Below are positions 1 through 11,894 of a DNA stretch of 64,000 bases, in pieces. The translations under genes were made by a program, and so were the position numbers. The notes below the pieces were generated by a model, which saw only the letters and a list, made by a program, of their open reading frames with translations, did no database searches and had not been told where the DNA came from. The DNA comes from Gonapodya prolifera JEL478 (taxonomy: Eukaryota; Monoblepharomycota; Monoblepharidomycetes; Monoblepharidales; Gonapodyaceae): positions 17,367 through 81,366 of the forward strand of contig KQ965876.1 in NCBI GenBank assembly GCA_001574975.1. The letters are read 5' to 3'. Positions within the stretch are counted from its first letter, which is position 1. Each line of letters opens with the position of its first letter.

Positions 1-693
1 CGCACCGGCGTGACTTGGAAGCGCATTCATCTTCTGCACGGCGCCCCGGGAACGGGCAAAGCCTCAATCTGCGTTGCCGTCGCCAGTCACTTTCAGCATG
101 ACATTGCGCGCCTTTCCATTACCGGGGACCTCAAGGCCACTGACTTGGAGACCCTACTCAGATACATGCCGAACAACTCGTTTTTGCTCCTGGAGGACGT
201 CGACGCCCTCTTCGCCAACCGGGAGTCGAAGACAAAGGTGGACTTTTCAACACTTATCAATGCGCTTGACGGCATTGCGACCAAGAAGGGGTTTGTGGTG
301 TTCATGACGACCAACCATCTGGATAAGCTTGATCCGGTGCTGATCAGGCCGGGCCGAGTGGACTTTTGCATGGAGGTCGGGCTGCCATCTCGCGAGGCCG
401 TTCTGGAGGCCCTCGGCCGTTTGGCACCGGAGTACGCGAGGGAGCACGCCGAGTTTGCGGACCGGTTTGCCAAGGGGCTCACGATCGCGGCGATTCAGAA
501 ACACGTGTTTGATTGCTTGGTGGAGGGACGCCCATCCATGCTGTCGGAGGCGGAGATTTTGGCACCTTTGGCGCCGGCAAAGACGGAGTTTAGGAGTGCG
601 GATGAGGAGGGTGAACGAACGGCAGTGGATGAGGACAGTGACAGCTCTGATGACAGTGAGAGTGAGTCATCGTCGGAGGAAGAGTCTGAGTGA
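1..693 (+). CDS. BCS1-like AAA ATPase, C-terminal part (5' end outside window)
   Basis: The reading frame is open from base 1 and has no convincing ATG, so the N-terminus lies upstream. The visible part is one AAA module: Walker A GAPGTGKA (bases about 40-63), Walker B FLLLEDVD (about 181-204), a sensor TTNHLDKLDP and the arginine-finger segment LIRPGRVD (about 343-366). These match the BCS1/AAA subfamily, whose mitochondrial members translocate the Rieske protein. A short helical lid follows, then a Ser/Glu/Asp-rich acidic tail of about 25 residues ending at TGA. The residue after the Walker A lysine is Ala, not the usual Ser/Thr that coordinates magnesium. Fungi carry many divergent BCS1 paralogues, so the cellular role cannot be assigned. 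The family is clear; the exact function is inference. Confidence 0.85.
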   Translation, partial: RTGVTWKRIHLLHGAPGTGKASICVAVASHFQHDIARLSITGDLKATDLETLLRYMPNNSFLLLEDVDALFANRESKTKVDFSTLINALDGIATKKGFVVFMTTNHLDKLDPVLIRPGRVDFCMEVGLPSREAVLEALGRLAPEYAREHAEFADRFAKGLTIAAIQKHVFDCLVEGRPSMLSEAEILAPLAPAKTEFRSADEEGERTAVDEDSDSSDDSESESSSEEESE

Positions 694-1163
694 AGCGTGA
701 GCACGGTTTCTATTCCTCGCATGGTAAAGCAGAGAAGCATTGTACATGTCTAGAATATTTATAAGCGCTTTTTCGTACACGTCACCAGAGTTTCTGCCTA
801 CAAGAAAGGAAGAAGTGAGGCATTTTTCCGAAAGTGTTGTTTTGATGTGGAATTTTTATGAAGTGTTGTCTATCCTCGTTCAAAAATCACACTTTTGACC
901 CGCCCCCGGTGTGGGGAGCCCGTGGAGCCTCTGACGAGAAGCGCGACACTTACCGGGCGCCCAGGGAAGGTTTTCGACGCCCTTCTGTGGGTGATGGCTG
1001 GAGGTAGCTTGCTGGCGTCAAGCTCGGTGGCACAGCGATTAAACCGCTCCAGCAGGTTCTCAGAACGCTCGGCCCCTCTATATTCGTAAACCAAACACAA
1101 CTACCGAAATATCGTCACCGGGACAAAGTAGCCGCTGGACATCAAAGAACAATCTCATGATCC

Positions 1164-1397
1164 GTCGGACGCGGGTGATAGTGGGCACAAGAACGGAGTG
1201 CCGTTGAAGGAGTTGCCCCTATTCAAGATCATGGCTGCGGTGACGCTCTTAGTTTTTTCTTTTTTTTTTTTCACTAAGACGTCGGACGCGGGTGGTTGTT
1301 GGTACCTTGCCCTCTAGTAGTCGCACTCTCAGTAAGTGACTTGCGTCATGGCTGCGGTGACTTGATCTGGATTGGAGTCAACGGCTGCCGACATAAA
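1164..1397. repeat. Decayed 117-bp tandem duplication in intergenic DNA
   Basis: GTCGGACGCGGGTG occurs at 1164 and again at 1281, and TCATGGCTGCGGTGAC at 1229 and 1346. Both pairs have the same 117-base offset, so they are best read as two diverged units of one tandem duplication. The sequence between the matched blocks is no longer alike, and the first unit ends in a T-rich run (about 1250-1271). The rest of 694-1676 shows no gene I can support. Confidence 0.55.
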
Positions 1398-1676
1398 GGT
1401 GTGTATATCACTAAAAATTGTTTTGAGAATACCTGTTGAACCTTAATCCTTTCAGATCGGCGACCCTACAATACCCTGCCACGGTAAACGATAGTTGATA
1501 ATATCCAATTTTTGGAAGGTATGTCAAATAAACCTTTGAGATGTGATGTTTGAAAATCTTTCCGCCACTCTGATATCGGGCTGGGAAGCTCGGGCCAGGT
1601 GTTCCACACACGCTACCCGTCTTCTTTCCAAATTCATAAATAAAATATATTTGCGGGGTCTAAGTACATTTGTCCA

Positions 1677-4439
1677 TCAATCTTTCCCAGCTTCCCTCTC
1701 CTCCTTCGTCGGTGCAAACGATCCCTCCACCCCCCCAAACGCGAACACCACGCTCCACTCAATCAAGGTCCTCGCCCATCCCCCGCAAGCATCCATGATC
1801 CCCGCTGCCCTCAGGTTATAAGGGAACTCTGTCTCACGCCAGCCATGGCACCCGGATCGCAGAAGGAAGAACGCCATGTCACGGGGTGCCGTCAACCCAG
1901 CGCGAAGGAGCATAGCGGGGTTCGCCACACCTGGTCCACGGAGCAGTGTTTCAGTGGCGCTGGCACCGAGGAGTGCAGTGGTAAGGGAGACGAGCTGGCG
2001 GTATTTCGCTGGATACCGGTATCACGTTGAAAGCAGCGCCGGGATACCAAGCGATCTGGCAGAACTCACGGTGGTACTCCAGCTCCAACCTCAAGTGGGA
2101 AAAGTACTGATTGATTGCGGCCTTGGATGCCGCATACGGTTGCACTTTTGCCGCGGCGATCTTTGAGCTCATGCTGGAACACCCTACGATCTGCGCTTGC
2201 ACTTCCATCGCCTCAACATCTCGTCCACTTTTACGCGCATCTTCTCGTCTCGCCGCGGCGGATGCCTGGAGATGCGGCAGGAACCTAAGCGCCAGCTCGA
2301 CGTAGGCCCAGTAGTTGACTTGGGTGACGCTGCGCATGTCGGTAAGGACTTTGGAGAGTGGTGCAGAGAGCAAACGGTAATAGGGGGCCAATGTGTGATC
2401 TGCGCGGTTGAGAAATATATGATGAACTGCCCCAAATCGCAAGACAGACAAGATCACTCACTGAGAATGAGCACGTCCAGTCCTCCCCATCTCTGAACGA
2501 CCTCCGCGACAAGCGCCTCGCTTGCACCTTCCACGAGTGCGTCGTACTTGACGAGCATGGTGGCATCTTCATCCTTCACCGAGGACCAAATGTCGGTTCC
2601 ACCGTTCNNNNNNNNNNNNNNNNNNGCAGCGGAACGAAGAGCAAGGCACTCCCGCGTCACCTTTTGCAGGCCTGCGACATCTCGAGAGGCGACGCAGACG
2701 CGAGCGCCATGAAGGGCGTAGAGCAAGGCGAGTTCCCGCCCTATACCCTGCAAGTATGAATTTCGTCCACAAACAACGTCGATCGCAAACATGATTTTCA
2801 TTGGACTCACTTTTGCCGCACCTGTTACCAAGACGCGTTTCCCCTTGAGCGCATCCTCGTAGAGCTGGTTCGGGTAAGGTCCACAAGGTGCTTTATTGAG
2901 GAACGCTTGGAGCCATGGAAAGTATCCGAGAAATCCCTTGGACGCCTTCAAGTACGATTCAGCAAACTCGGGGTCGAGTGCTTCCGTCGAATGACCGTTG
3001 GTATGGGGTACCGGCACGGCGGCAGCCACGGAACGTTTGGTGTCTTCTATGACTTGGCGCTTCTCCGTTGCCACGACTTGTCTGTCCCCCACACACTCCT
3101 GACGCATTATCCAAGAAAAGCACGCCGCCGGTAGCGCCACGAAGAGCCCCAGGTTGACCACCCAGAAGGTGTACTCGTATTCCTTCGGCACGGGTCGGAA
3201 ACCTTCCACCTTGACAAACTCCGTCTCCATGTACGCCGATCCCAAATAGCACCATTGGCCCTGAGCAAGGCACCCGAAGCATGCCGCAAGGGTATCTCGG
3301 ACCCAGATGGGGATAGGCTCTGTCGCGCGGACGTTGCGGCGACGGTAAACCCACAGAGCACGGGCGACACCAATGAAGGCCGGTGTGACCCACATCATGT
3401 AGATGATAAGTTGGACCAGAGGGAATCGGGCGGCGGTCCCCAGCTCAGGTTCAACGTTCTTCAAGTACCACGTCGCCCAAGTAAAGTAGGATCCCGACGA
3501 GACGATCCAGCGAGCTATGGTGACCATCGGGAAGACCGTACCCAAGAAGGCGATCATGAGCAGCGACGGTTTGGCGTTCGGGGTAGGGAGCGGGGTATTG
3601 TCGGAAGGTCTCGGGCGGGTGTCGAGAAGCTTGAACAAAACTGAGAGGGGAAATAAGAGCCAAGGGATATTGAGGGCGAACGAAGGAGCGAGGTATAGGC
3701 CAAAGAGACCAATCGCAGCGGAGGGCATAAATCCCATCCTATGGAAAGTGAGGATCGGTCATTGAGGGTTGTCGCACCTCTACTTCGGATGCCCGAGTGT
3801 CTACGTGTGGAGCGATGCGCTCACATCATACGGCATCTCTGTCGTTTCATTCTACTCACGAGTTGAAAATCGACGCGAGCCACCACCAGACCGCTGCCCT
3901 GTATCCCTTGTGCTGCCAAAAGGCTCCGCCTTCCACTACCAGTCCGTACACAAATGAAAGGTGGCAGGAGAATTGGAAAATGCCGTCCCAGAAGCACAGG
4001 AAGGCGCCGTGCGACGATGAGTGGTGTCTCTCTTCCGAACGGAGGTAGAAGGTGCCCAGATCGACCAATCCGAGCGCTCCGAGCGACAGAACGAGATCAC
4101 TGACCGAGAGATGTGAGGATGGTCCGTGGAATCCGGCAGGAAGAACAGGGTAACTCACACGACAGACGTGAATCCCATGAAGGAGAACATGTACAGATAC
4201 CACGACGTATCCGATTCGTTCTTGTACGGCTTGATCGCCACTGCCGCGAGTCCTCCGATCGCAAACGCCATGGTCGCGAAGGCCACAAACGGCAGCACGG
4301 TGGCCCCGTTCGACAGTTCGGTCGTGTCGCTGTCCGGAAACAGCATCGGGGCGTAGTAGAGACATGGCACCGCCGAGAGGGAAATGAAGATTGTGGCCAC
4401 GAGGGGCGGGATCGGGTTGGGATGCGATGATGGCGCCAT
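1677..4439 (-). CDS. Multi-pass membrane domain fused to a short-chain dehydrogenase/reductase
   Basis: The start at 4439 gives MAPSSHPNPIPP followed by several hydrophobic segments. Exons cover about 4439-4160, 4100-3860 and 3737-2806, and the SDR part continues after introns near 2806-2750 and 2465-2402. The N-terminal half has roughly six or seven predicted membrane spans. The second half is a classical SDR. Its glycine motif VTGAAK/GIG is completed across an intron, then come LDVLILNH, and the catalytic Ser (VGCSSMSS) and YAASK. LILNH and the general order resemble 11-beta-hydroxysteroid dehydrogenase-type SDRs acting on lipid or steroid substrates at the ER; the substrate is unknown. An 18-base N run (2608-2625) falls in the SDR and preserves frame. 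The last junction near 2000 is not resolved cleanly, so the C-terminus (VANPAMLLRAG... to 1677) is tentative. Confidence 0.75.
2608..2625. other. Assembly gap, 18 N
   Basis: Eighteen undetermined bases inside the SDR-coding exon. The frame is the same on both sides, so about six residues are unknown rather than the gene being broken. Confidence 0.99.
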
Positions 4440-5180
4440 CGCGAGGCGGGATGGCGGGTTTGGTTGCGCGGTTGACAGGTGGCCTGTTGTGGCACCTTTC
4501 GCTGGTAGCTTCGCCCAAATGAGAGCGACGGGAATGACGGCATTGCATTCATGAGGTTTTCGGGCGTGACATTGTCTCCGATCAATGTTGAGACCATTTA
4601 ATGACAATTGTCACCCATCTGATCACCTCCCTTTCGCAGGTTTGCATAACATAAAAGGTCCTCAACGAAGCAGACAGCGAACCTTAATTCCATGTACTCC
4701 ATACTGTGCTCTACAACGACTTCTTCTCACAATACTCTTCCACATGTGTGAGGAAATCGAACCATTACCTCGAGTGGTCGACCCCGCAAAATTTGGTCGT
4801 AAGCCCTGTCTCATGTACCTGCTTCGGCTTCCAAGACAAAATTGAAATAATGTAGTTATCTCTGGGTTTATTTGTCCTCTCAAGAGTGGCAAAGGCTAGT
4901 TTGGTGAAACCTTGCATATGCTAGGGTCACTATGCAGTCGCCCTACCGAGACGCCAATTTGCACTCCTCTCCATCGCCTGCATCAGACCATCCGCATATA
5001 TGGCGACTGAACGTGTCCTCATTTGTATGAAGTATCACCATATCCGAATTTGAAGAGGTGCCTGCACGCGGACGTGGAGAAACTGCTTCACCTAAGCCAT
5101 CCCTCGTCCATTAAAACACTCGTGTCGGAGGTGGAGGCACAGCTTTTATAGGAACGGACAACGCGAGGTTGTGAGCCTTC
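4440..5180. other. Intergenic region, nothing recognised
   Basis: Presumably the 5' region of the minus-strand SDR fusion gene. I see no coding exon, repeat or RNA gene that can be supported here. Confidence 0.4.
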
Positions 5181-5630
5181 GTGAGCGCAGGGCAGAAAAG
5201 CATTGTTCGAGATTCTCCGATTTCATGTCCACAGCCTCCAAGTCCATCATCCGCCATCTTTCCCTCTATCGCAGCCAATCATGCCAAACTATACCTTGCT
5301 TTACGCCTGCCCTATTTCTATCGGCCACCGTGGGAGCGTGACGGTCTACTCTCGCCCATGGGCGGCCTCTTTGGTCTCACAGGTCGCGAAACGGTAAAGA
5401 ATGAGCCCGTTGTGGTGGATCTGGACATCGGAGTCGAGTACGTACCTGCTTGGCTTTATGGATTTGAAAGAATGACGTCTGCTAGCGGAATGCACGATCT
5501 ACGTATGGATCAGTTGGACGGCGCCAAGGCTAAGAAGGTGGAACAGGGTGTTGTTCGGCAGTGTCGCATTTTTACCAATATGCGAGGGGAATTGAATCAA
5601 TATGTGCAGACGATTCTGATGACGGAGTGA
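5181..5630 (+). CDS. Hypothetical protein, 149 aa, doubtful
   Basis: A single open frame with no introns. The first 55 residues look like chance translation (Pro/Ser-rich). The second half, from about residue 75 (VVVDLDIGVEYVPAWLYGF) to the TGA, has a more protein-like balance of charged and hydrophobic residues. No motif, signal peptide or membrane segment is seen and I do not recognise a family. It stands alone between the SDR fusion gene and the F-box pseudogene. It could equally be a chance ORF or the last exon of a gene whose earlier exons I cannot place. Confidence 0.3.
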   Translation: MSAGQKSIVRDSPISCPQPPSPSSAIFPSIAANHAKLYLALRLPYFYRPPWERDGLLSPMGGLFGLTGRETVKNEPVVVDLDIGVEYVPAWLYGFERMTSASGMHDLRMDQLDGAKAKKVEQGVVRQCRIFTNMRGELNQYVQTILMTE

Positions 5631-6068
5631 TAATCGCTCACACGCTTTATTGGAACCGCTTCACTGACTGACGTGTGGCCCTCGTGATATGAACTACCGA
5701 TAGTGTAATAATCACATTGATGGTGTATTGATTTCTATTTAACTCTTCGTTGAGAGGGGGTGTAAGTTTGCAATTATAATCCAGCATGGAAGGTGGAGTC
5801 TAAGTTTGTCAGTGGGTGTGAGGGTCACGAGGGTCACAAACACCGTCTCAGACGCTACTCACTATACATATATCACCTTGTCCACGATGAAGGGTTGTTA
5901 ACTTCGAGTGGTGGGGCAGAGTTCAGGCGGTGGTAATTACGGAGTAGACCACAGTCAGTATTCATTCCAATCTCCAAAACAAGCTCTCGACCGCCAAACG
6001 CTCATCAGAAACCCATCGCCAGCACCACAGAAAGAGCGGCGTGCTGACCGCCCCGCCAGGCAGGCCAA

Positions 6069-7157
6069 ATGCCGTCCACTCTGTCCGCTGCGGTGCGCTG
6101 CACGTTCGTTCCTGAAATCCTCGAGCGCATCCTGCGTTTCATGCCGATCCGGGCGAAAGGAAAGCCTTTCACCATACTGCGTGGCATTTGGTGAGTCCTT
6201 TTCCCGCGCGTTACTGGATCCGAGGTCGTCGAGCCCACCTTCCTTCGCACTATACCCTCTTGGCGCTTCAAAACGGCCAGCAACGCTTGGTATGCGCCAG
6301 CACTGAGAAGTCTGTGGAAGTATCTGAGCGTAACAGGCCCCGCGCTCGTGAAGCCCGTCAACGTATTGGTCGAACTTGCGCCGGAGTCGAGTCTTGACGG
6401 CCTGCGCAAATTCCTTCTCGCCATCGCGCCCACCGTGGAGCGTTGGATTGTGGACGGGTGGGAGGCCGAGTTCGCCGTGCGGACGCTCTCGCTAGCGCAG
6501 TGCAACCACGTGCGACAGCTGTTTGTGAACGTCGGCGGGAAGGATGCGGTCGAGGCTGCAGATGCGCTGATTGGTTCGAACCTGAGGAGATAGGGTTTCG
6601 CAACACGAATGAGCTCGAGCAGGCGTGTATCACGCTACGACAAGTGGCGTTTCCGACGACGGTGCTCAGACTCACCGTGTTGGGGTTCGAGTGTGATGCG
6701 CGCCCCTCTCACAACATCTTTGGCAATATCCGCAAAATGGTCAACCTCAAACGTATTGGACTGGGCAGCTCGAGATACACCAAAGAACAACTGGAACGTC
6801 TCGCCACTTTGAAACACCTCGACACGCTAATTCTGTTCCATTCGAAGTCTGTTAATCCCGTCCAAGTCACCTCATTCCGAATCTGCCTCGTACCGCTTCT
6901 TGAGGATATCGGACCATCTCTCCAAAGACTTCACGTGTCGCGCTTTTCCTTGAACGTAGACCAAAGCATCCACACCCTCTGCCCAAACCTTCGTGTCTTG
7001 GTACTGGAAGACTGCTTTTGCTCATCGTGTTGGCTATCTCGTGCCGATTAGGATGGCCACGACGTTGCAACATTTGAATCTCCTAATGCTTGGACCGAAA
7101 CGCATGCAGAGGGATCACGACAAGGAGACCGCGTGCTTCACGACATTTTGGAACTGA
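6069..7157 (+). pseudogene. F-box/leucine-rich-repeat protein, frame-broken
   Basis: The start at 6069 gives an F-box (VPEILERILRFMPIRA...) split by an intron at 6191-6280 (GTGAGT...CCAG). The exon continues CNAWYAPALRSLWKYLSV, the typical end of an F-box, which would bind Skp1 in an SCF ubiquitin ligase. LRR-like sequence follows to about 6590 and then needs a frame change at about 6570-6600 to continue as FRNTNELEQACITLRQV. A second change is needed near 7008, where LVLEDC runs into SRAD and a TAG in frame while another frame reads AFAHRVGYLVPIRMATTLQHLNL. No intron of credible length explains either change. It is either a decaying gene or the region carries base errors. Confidence 0.6.
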
Positions 7158-7730
7158 GGCAAACACGGCTCCGCATTATTGTGGGCGCGGGTACACATCT
7201 CGGAACCGTTCCTGGTCTTCATATTGGAAACGTTACGTGGAGTTATTGGGCCTACGTGGTTGGATAAAACCGTAAAATGTATTGCATTTTAACAGATGGG
7301 CTGTATACTTTTGCAATTGTGAAAACATTTCTTCGTTATCCCTCTACTTTGAGGACACGGGTACAATAGACAGTAAAAATGTACATACGACCGCGTTGTG
7401 GTGCTGGTGTCGAGCGCTTGAACATTTAGCCGACTTCACCACAAAACGTTTTCACAACTCCGTCGGACAGCCGTCCATCCATCCATCTGTGTGTGTTCCG
7501 CTTCCTGTTGCCCCGCGTGTGCCACTGTATTCACTGCAATCTCTCTACGGACGCAATTTCGCCCCTTCTTCGGCGTGTCTGGAATCGAATCACGGACACA
7601 GGACACGACACTTCAACGTGAGTTGAGAGCCAGGCACGAAAATGCCCCAGTAACGGAACTTATATTTTCCCATCATGGCTACCTCCATTCCTCTGGGCGC
7701 ATCTCCAGCCATCCTCTCTGATTCCTCAAC
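7158..7730. other. Intergenic, upstream region of uS8
   Basis: No coding exon recognised. It contains the presumed promoter and leader of the ribosomal protein gene starting at 7731. No TATA or operator site can be assigned with confidence. Confidence 0.4.
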
Positions 7731-8551
<821 letters not shown>

Positions 8552-9015
8552 ACGGTCCGGTTCGTGTGAGGTGGTTGCGGACGGTGGTGTCATCGACAGG
8601 GCTGCGCCTGCGTGTATCGCGTATATCGCAGTCGTATCGAATATTACGTGCACATATTCAGATTTTGTGGTTGGCGTTCACGACTTGACGGAACGGGAGT
8701 TCGCATATGAGTGTACATAAACATTTTTCTGCCAGTAAAGTGCGCAACCTTTGTCTACATGGAGTGAAAATTGTGGTCGGTATTCATGTCAACGCTGCAG
8801 GGCAAATTGATGGAAAGTTTGTCTTTACTGGTACACTAGGTCCAAGAGTACTTCACAAAGTTGTTTGAGCCTAAAGCGAAAAAGCTCAAGGCTGCCTCAA
8901 TTTCATTCGTCGCCCGTCAGTCTTCGCACTTCGCACACCAATCCACACACCCAAAGTCAAATCCCGAAAAACCATCAAACCGTCCAAACCACACTCAGCT
9001 TACTTCCACACCACC
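8552..9015. other. Intergenic region
   Basis: This stretch holds the 3' end of uS8 and the leader of the next ORF. Two overlapping open frames beginning near 8861 are A/C-rich low-complexity sequence (Thr/His/Pro-rich) and look like untranslated leader rather than genes. Confidence 0.4.
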
Positions 9016-9468
9016 ATGCCACCACTCGTCCTGCGCTACCCCCGAAGCATCTTCCTGCCTCGAACCTTCCGACCCTTCCAATCCCTCCTACCCCTCCTGC
9101 CAACATTTTCCTTACACACCTCCTGGCACCGGCACACCTTCTCCTCCCGCCTCGCCACAACCCTCATTCCTCGTCGGCGCCCGGACCAGATCTGGGCACA
9201 ATCGCTCGCGGAGGAGATTGTTGATGTGATGGAGCCCGACTTGGAGGATTTGAAGGAGTATAAGGCGCATGTGAACGCCGTCAAAGAGGTGGCAAAAGGG
9301 GAGACGTTTGGTGCGACTGGGGCTTGGGCGGCTACGCCGAGTGTAGCAGCGAGAGTACTGGGGACGGCATCGACGGCGCATGTTTTACTCCGGCCACCAC
9401 TGCCAGGGTTCGCATTTTTCTCCAAGAACATGGTCTTGGACCAGTCTCAGTCCATTAACCCGGTTTGA
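9016..9468 (+). CDS. Hypothetical protein with mitochondrial-type N-terminus
   Basis: Intronless ORF of 150 codons. The first 55 residues are rich in Arg, Ser, Leu and Pro with no acidic residue (RYPRSIFLPRTFRPF), typical of a mitochondrial presequence. Then comes an acidic helix-like segment (AEEIVDVMEPDLEDLKEYKAH), and an Ala/Gly-rich and hydrophobic C-terminal part. I do not recognise a family. The switch from basic presequence to acidic mature sequence supports a real gene, but there is no catalytic or binding motif. The following 9469-9936 shows nothing else. Confidence 0.45.
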   Translation: MPPLVLRYPRSIFLPRTFRPFQSLLPLLPTFSLHTSWHRHTFSSRLATTLIPRRRPDQIWAQSLAEEIVDVMEPDLEDLKEYKAHVNAVKEVAKGETFGATGAWAATPSVAARVLGTASTAHVLLRPPLPGFAFFSKNMVLDQSQSINPV

Positions 9469-9936
9469 TGAGGGGAGGCCCTTGTCCTCACAGGAGGGTG
9501 CTGATGGTGGATGACGAGGACAAATCGCCACGAACATATTCTATTCGTGCACTGACGGAGGTGCCAAAGATACCCCAATTGATGTATATGTAGCACTGTG
9601 TCGTAAATGGTATCATCAGGAAAGAAGATAACACGTTTTTCATTCTTGAGTTGATAGCCTTAGAGGTGTTGCACCACACTCCGCTCCTCTCCACCTGCCC
9701 TCCCTCCCCGTTCTTCATGCACTTTCCTTTTGTAGATTGTTTAGCGTTTTATAAAGCGTATCGCTGTGGTCCTATTGGTCCCTCGGTTGGAGTACTGCAC
9801 ACTCGTGAGACATTGTGGAAACACACAGAGAGATTAGGGACAACACGAAATTTTCGTGCAGGCTCAAACTTTCTATTCTTCTCGGCTGAGCATATATGGG
9901 AACTGGGCACCATGTCTGCTACATTCGCGTATCATT

Positions 9937-10777
9937 TTACTCGTAGATCAGAGCGTCGACGTGGGGACGAGTGTACTCGACAACTCCCTCGGGAAACCAC
10001 TGAATGGTGTAACAATTAAGTCAGCAATCGCATCTTAGAGTGGGAGTACACGCAGAAATACGAACCAAACCGATCTCCTTGTTGGCAGACTCAACACTGT
10101 CACTTCCGTGAACAATGTTGTGGCCGATGTCGATGGAGCTTTCACAAAAGCGGATCAAAATCAGATTCTGAGGGGGATGCGGGGTCTCGAACAGAGCCGT
10201 CGACTCACTAGTCTCCACGGATGGTTCCAGGGGCGGACGCGAGGGGGTTGGTGGCACCGAGCATCACACGGCCGGTCTTCACGGCCTCCTTACCCTCCCA
10301 GACCATGGCGACGACGGGTCCGGATTGCATGTAGGCCATAAGGTGGGGGAAGAAGGGCTTTCCGGCGAGGTCGGCGTAGTGGGCCTTCAAGAGAGTCTCG
10401 GGGGCCTTGAGGATCTTGATGGCAGCCAGCTTGTAGCCGCGCTGCTCGAAGCGCTTGATGATTTCGCCGGTGAGGCCGCGCTCGACACCTGGTACCGAGG
10501 TGGTGGTTTGTTTAGAGAAGCCAAGAGAAACGTACTTCCCACTCGAATGGAATACATTCCAAGCCAATCGTGCTACTCACCGTCGGGTTTCACCTAAGAT
10601 ATTCGGAAAATGGTCCGACGTGGTGGCGATGGGAGTAAAAGGGGGTTGGAAAACGAGGGCACGTGGTGTTGGCAGGGATCAATGGTGGATGGGCGTCGCA
10701 CAGCATGAGACGCGTACAGAGAGAATTCATCGATTCAGGCTCACGGCAATGAAAGTGCGTTCAGTTCCTGGAGCCAT
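9937..10777 (-). CDS. NDK1: Nucleoside diphosphate kinase
   Basis: Exons on the minus strand are 10777-10745, 10593-10581, 10488-10209, 10138-10066 and 9999-9937. They sum to 462 bases (153 residues plus TAA), the usual NDK length. Reading order is [36 protein letters not shown], then the active-site loop [12 protein letters not shown] with the phospho-acceptor His, and WFPEGVVEY...IYE at the end. The enzyme transfers the gamma phosphate between nucleotides by a phosphohistidine intermediate. The second exon is only 13 nt (GTGAAACCCGACG), yet it encodes the invariant VKPDG. It is flanked by a GTGAGC...TTAG intron and a GTGAGT...CCAG intron. A truncated relic of the same gene lies near 24.3 kb. 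Confidence 0.96.
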
Positions 10778-10903
10778 TGAAGAATGTGATGTTTGGATGA
10801 AACGGATGGAGAAAACTGTGGTCTTCGCTTTCACCTCCACAAATGAACTCTACAACACTATGTTAGGGCGAAAGCGGTCTAGTTGACGAAGCTGGGACGA
10901 ACA

Positions 10904-11857
10904 TTAATCTACGTGCATTACATTCTCTTTCATTAACGAGTAAACCAGCTTGCGGAGGGATCTCGCAGCGAAACGCCCCTCTGCATCAAAGTATTTGGGG
11001 ATATCGAGTTCAAACTCCCGTCGAACAACGTCCTTGGGTGCTGAGGGAGGAAGCGGTCCTTTGAGTGGGATAGTTGGTGGGAATTTTAAACCGGCGAAGT
11101 GATTGGATTTGGCGAACGTAAGCACAAGCTTGTACGATGTGTGGTAGCGCTCGTTTTCGGACGAGATGTGGAGGTATTTCGGGGGTTCCTGGGAACATGA
11201 AGGTAAAATAGACGTGCGCCATGTGTAACGGGAGGAGACGACTCACGAATCCGAGTTCATCTCGTTGTTCTCCCACGAAAATTGTGTTCTGCTCCACATA
11301 CAGCATGTACCACTGGAAACCCACGTACAAAATGAAAAATCTTTCCAGCCGAGCAATTATTAGAGAGGAAGAGCCGAGTTTGAACGCTTCCACTTACAAA
11401 ATGACGGAAACAAGCATCAAAGGCCTCGTTTCTTGGAAGTCCGGATTCACGAGAGTGGAGTACGCCCCCGCCAGAGTCGCGATGAAACACGCCAAGTATC
11501 CAGTCACCAACTTCCTGTCCGCGTGCGTGTTATCCTCCCGAAACTTATAGTCCTCAAGAAGTATCTTCGATCAGACCCAAAAGAGTCAGAATGTGCCACC
11601 GATCCACGACATTTTCGAGACCTACACCGCGGATTGAATCATCCAGCGTCAGCCGCAGGTCAGCGGGGTTGTTCGGTGTCAATTTGATTGGATGGAGCTC
11701 TTCAATCGCGGGAGGAGTGTTGAGTATATAAGGACAGTGGAGCTTGGCTCTCGACAGTTCACTCACCGATTTGCTGTAGCCATTTGGAATTCGCCAGCAC
11801 CTCTTCCTCCCTCTCAGTAGCGGAGGTCTTCTGATATGAGCTCTCGGTCGTTGTCAT
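10904..11857 (-). CDS. SPC2: Signal peptidase complex subunit 2 (SPC25 family)
   Basis: The start at 11857 gives MTTTESSYQKTSATE..., with an intron before AIEELHPIKL. Later exons read LRLTLDDSIRGV, DYKFREDNTHADRKLVTGYLACFIATLAGAYSTL (first membrane span) and FFILYVGFQWYMLYVEQNTIFVG (second span). The C-terminal part is LVLTFAKSN...FELDIPKYFDAEGRF. The pair of membrane spans with LDDS before and F.(K)SI/DIPKYFD after is the SPCS2/Spc2 pattern: a non-catalytic ER membrane subunit that helps signal peptidase contact the Sec61 translocon. At least four short introns interrupt it. Its start codon is only 37 bases from that of the divergent gene at 11895, so the two must share a promoter. Confidence 0.85.
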
Positions 11858-11894
11858 TGCTGCTTTGGACATTGACCACAACCAACTTCATATC

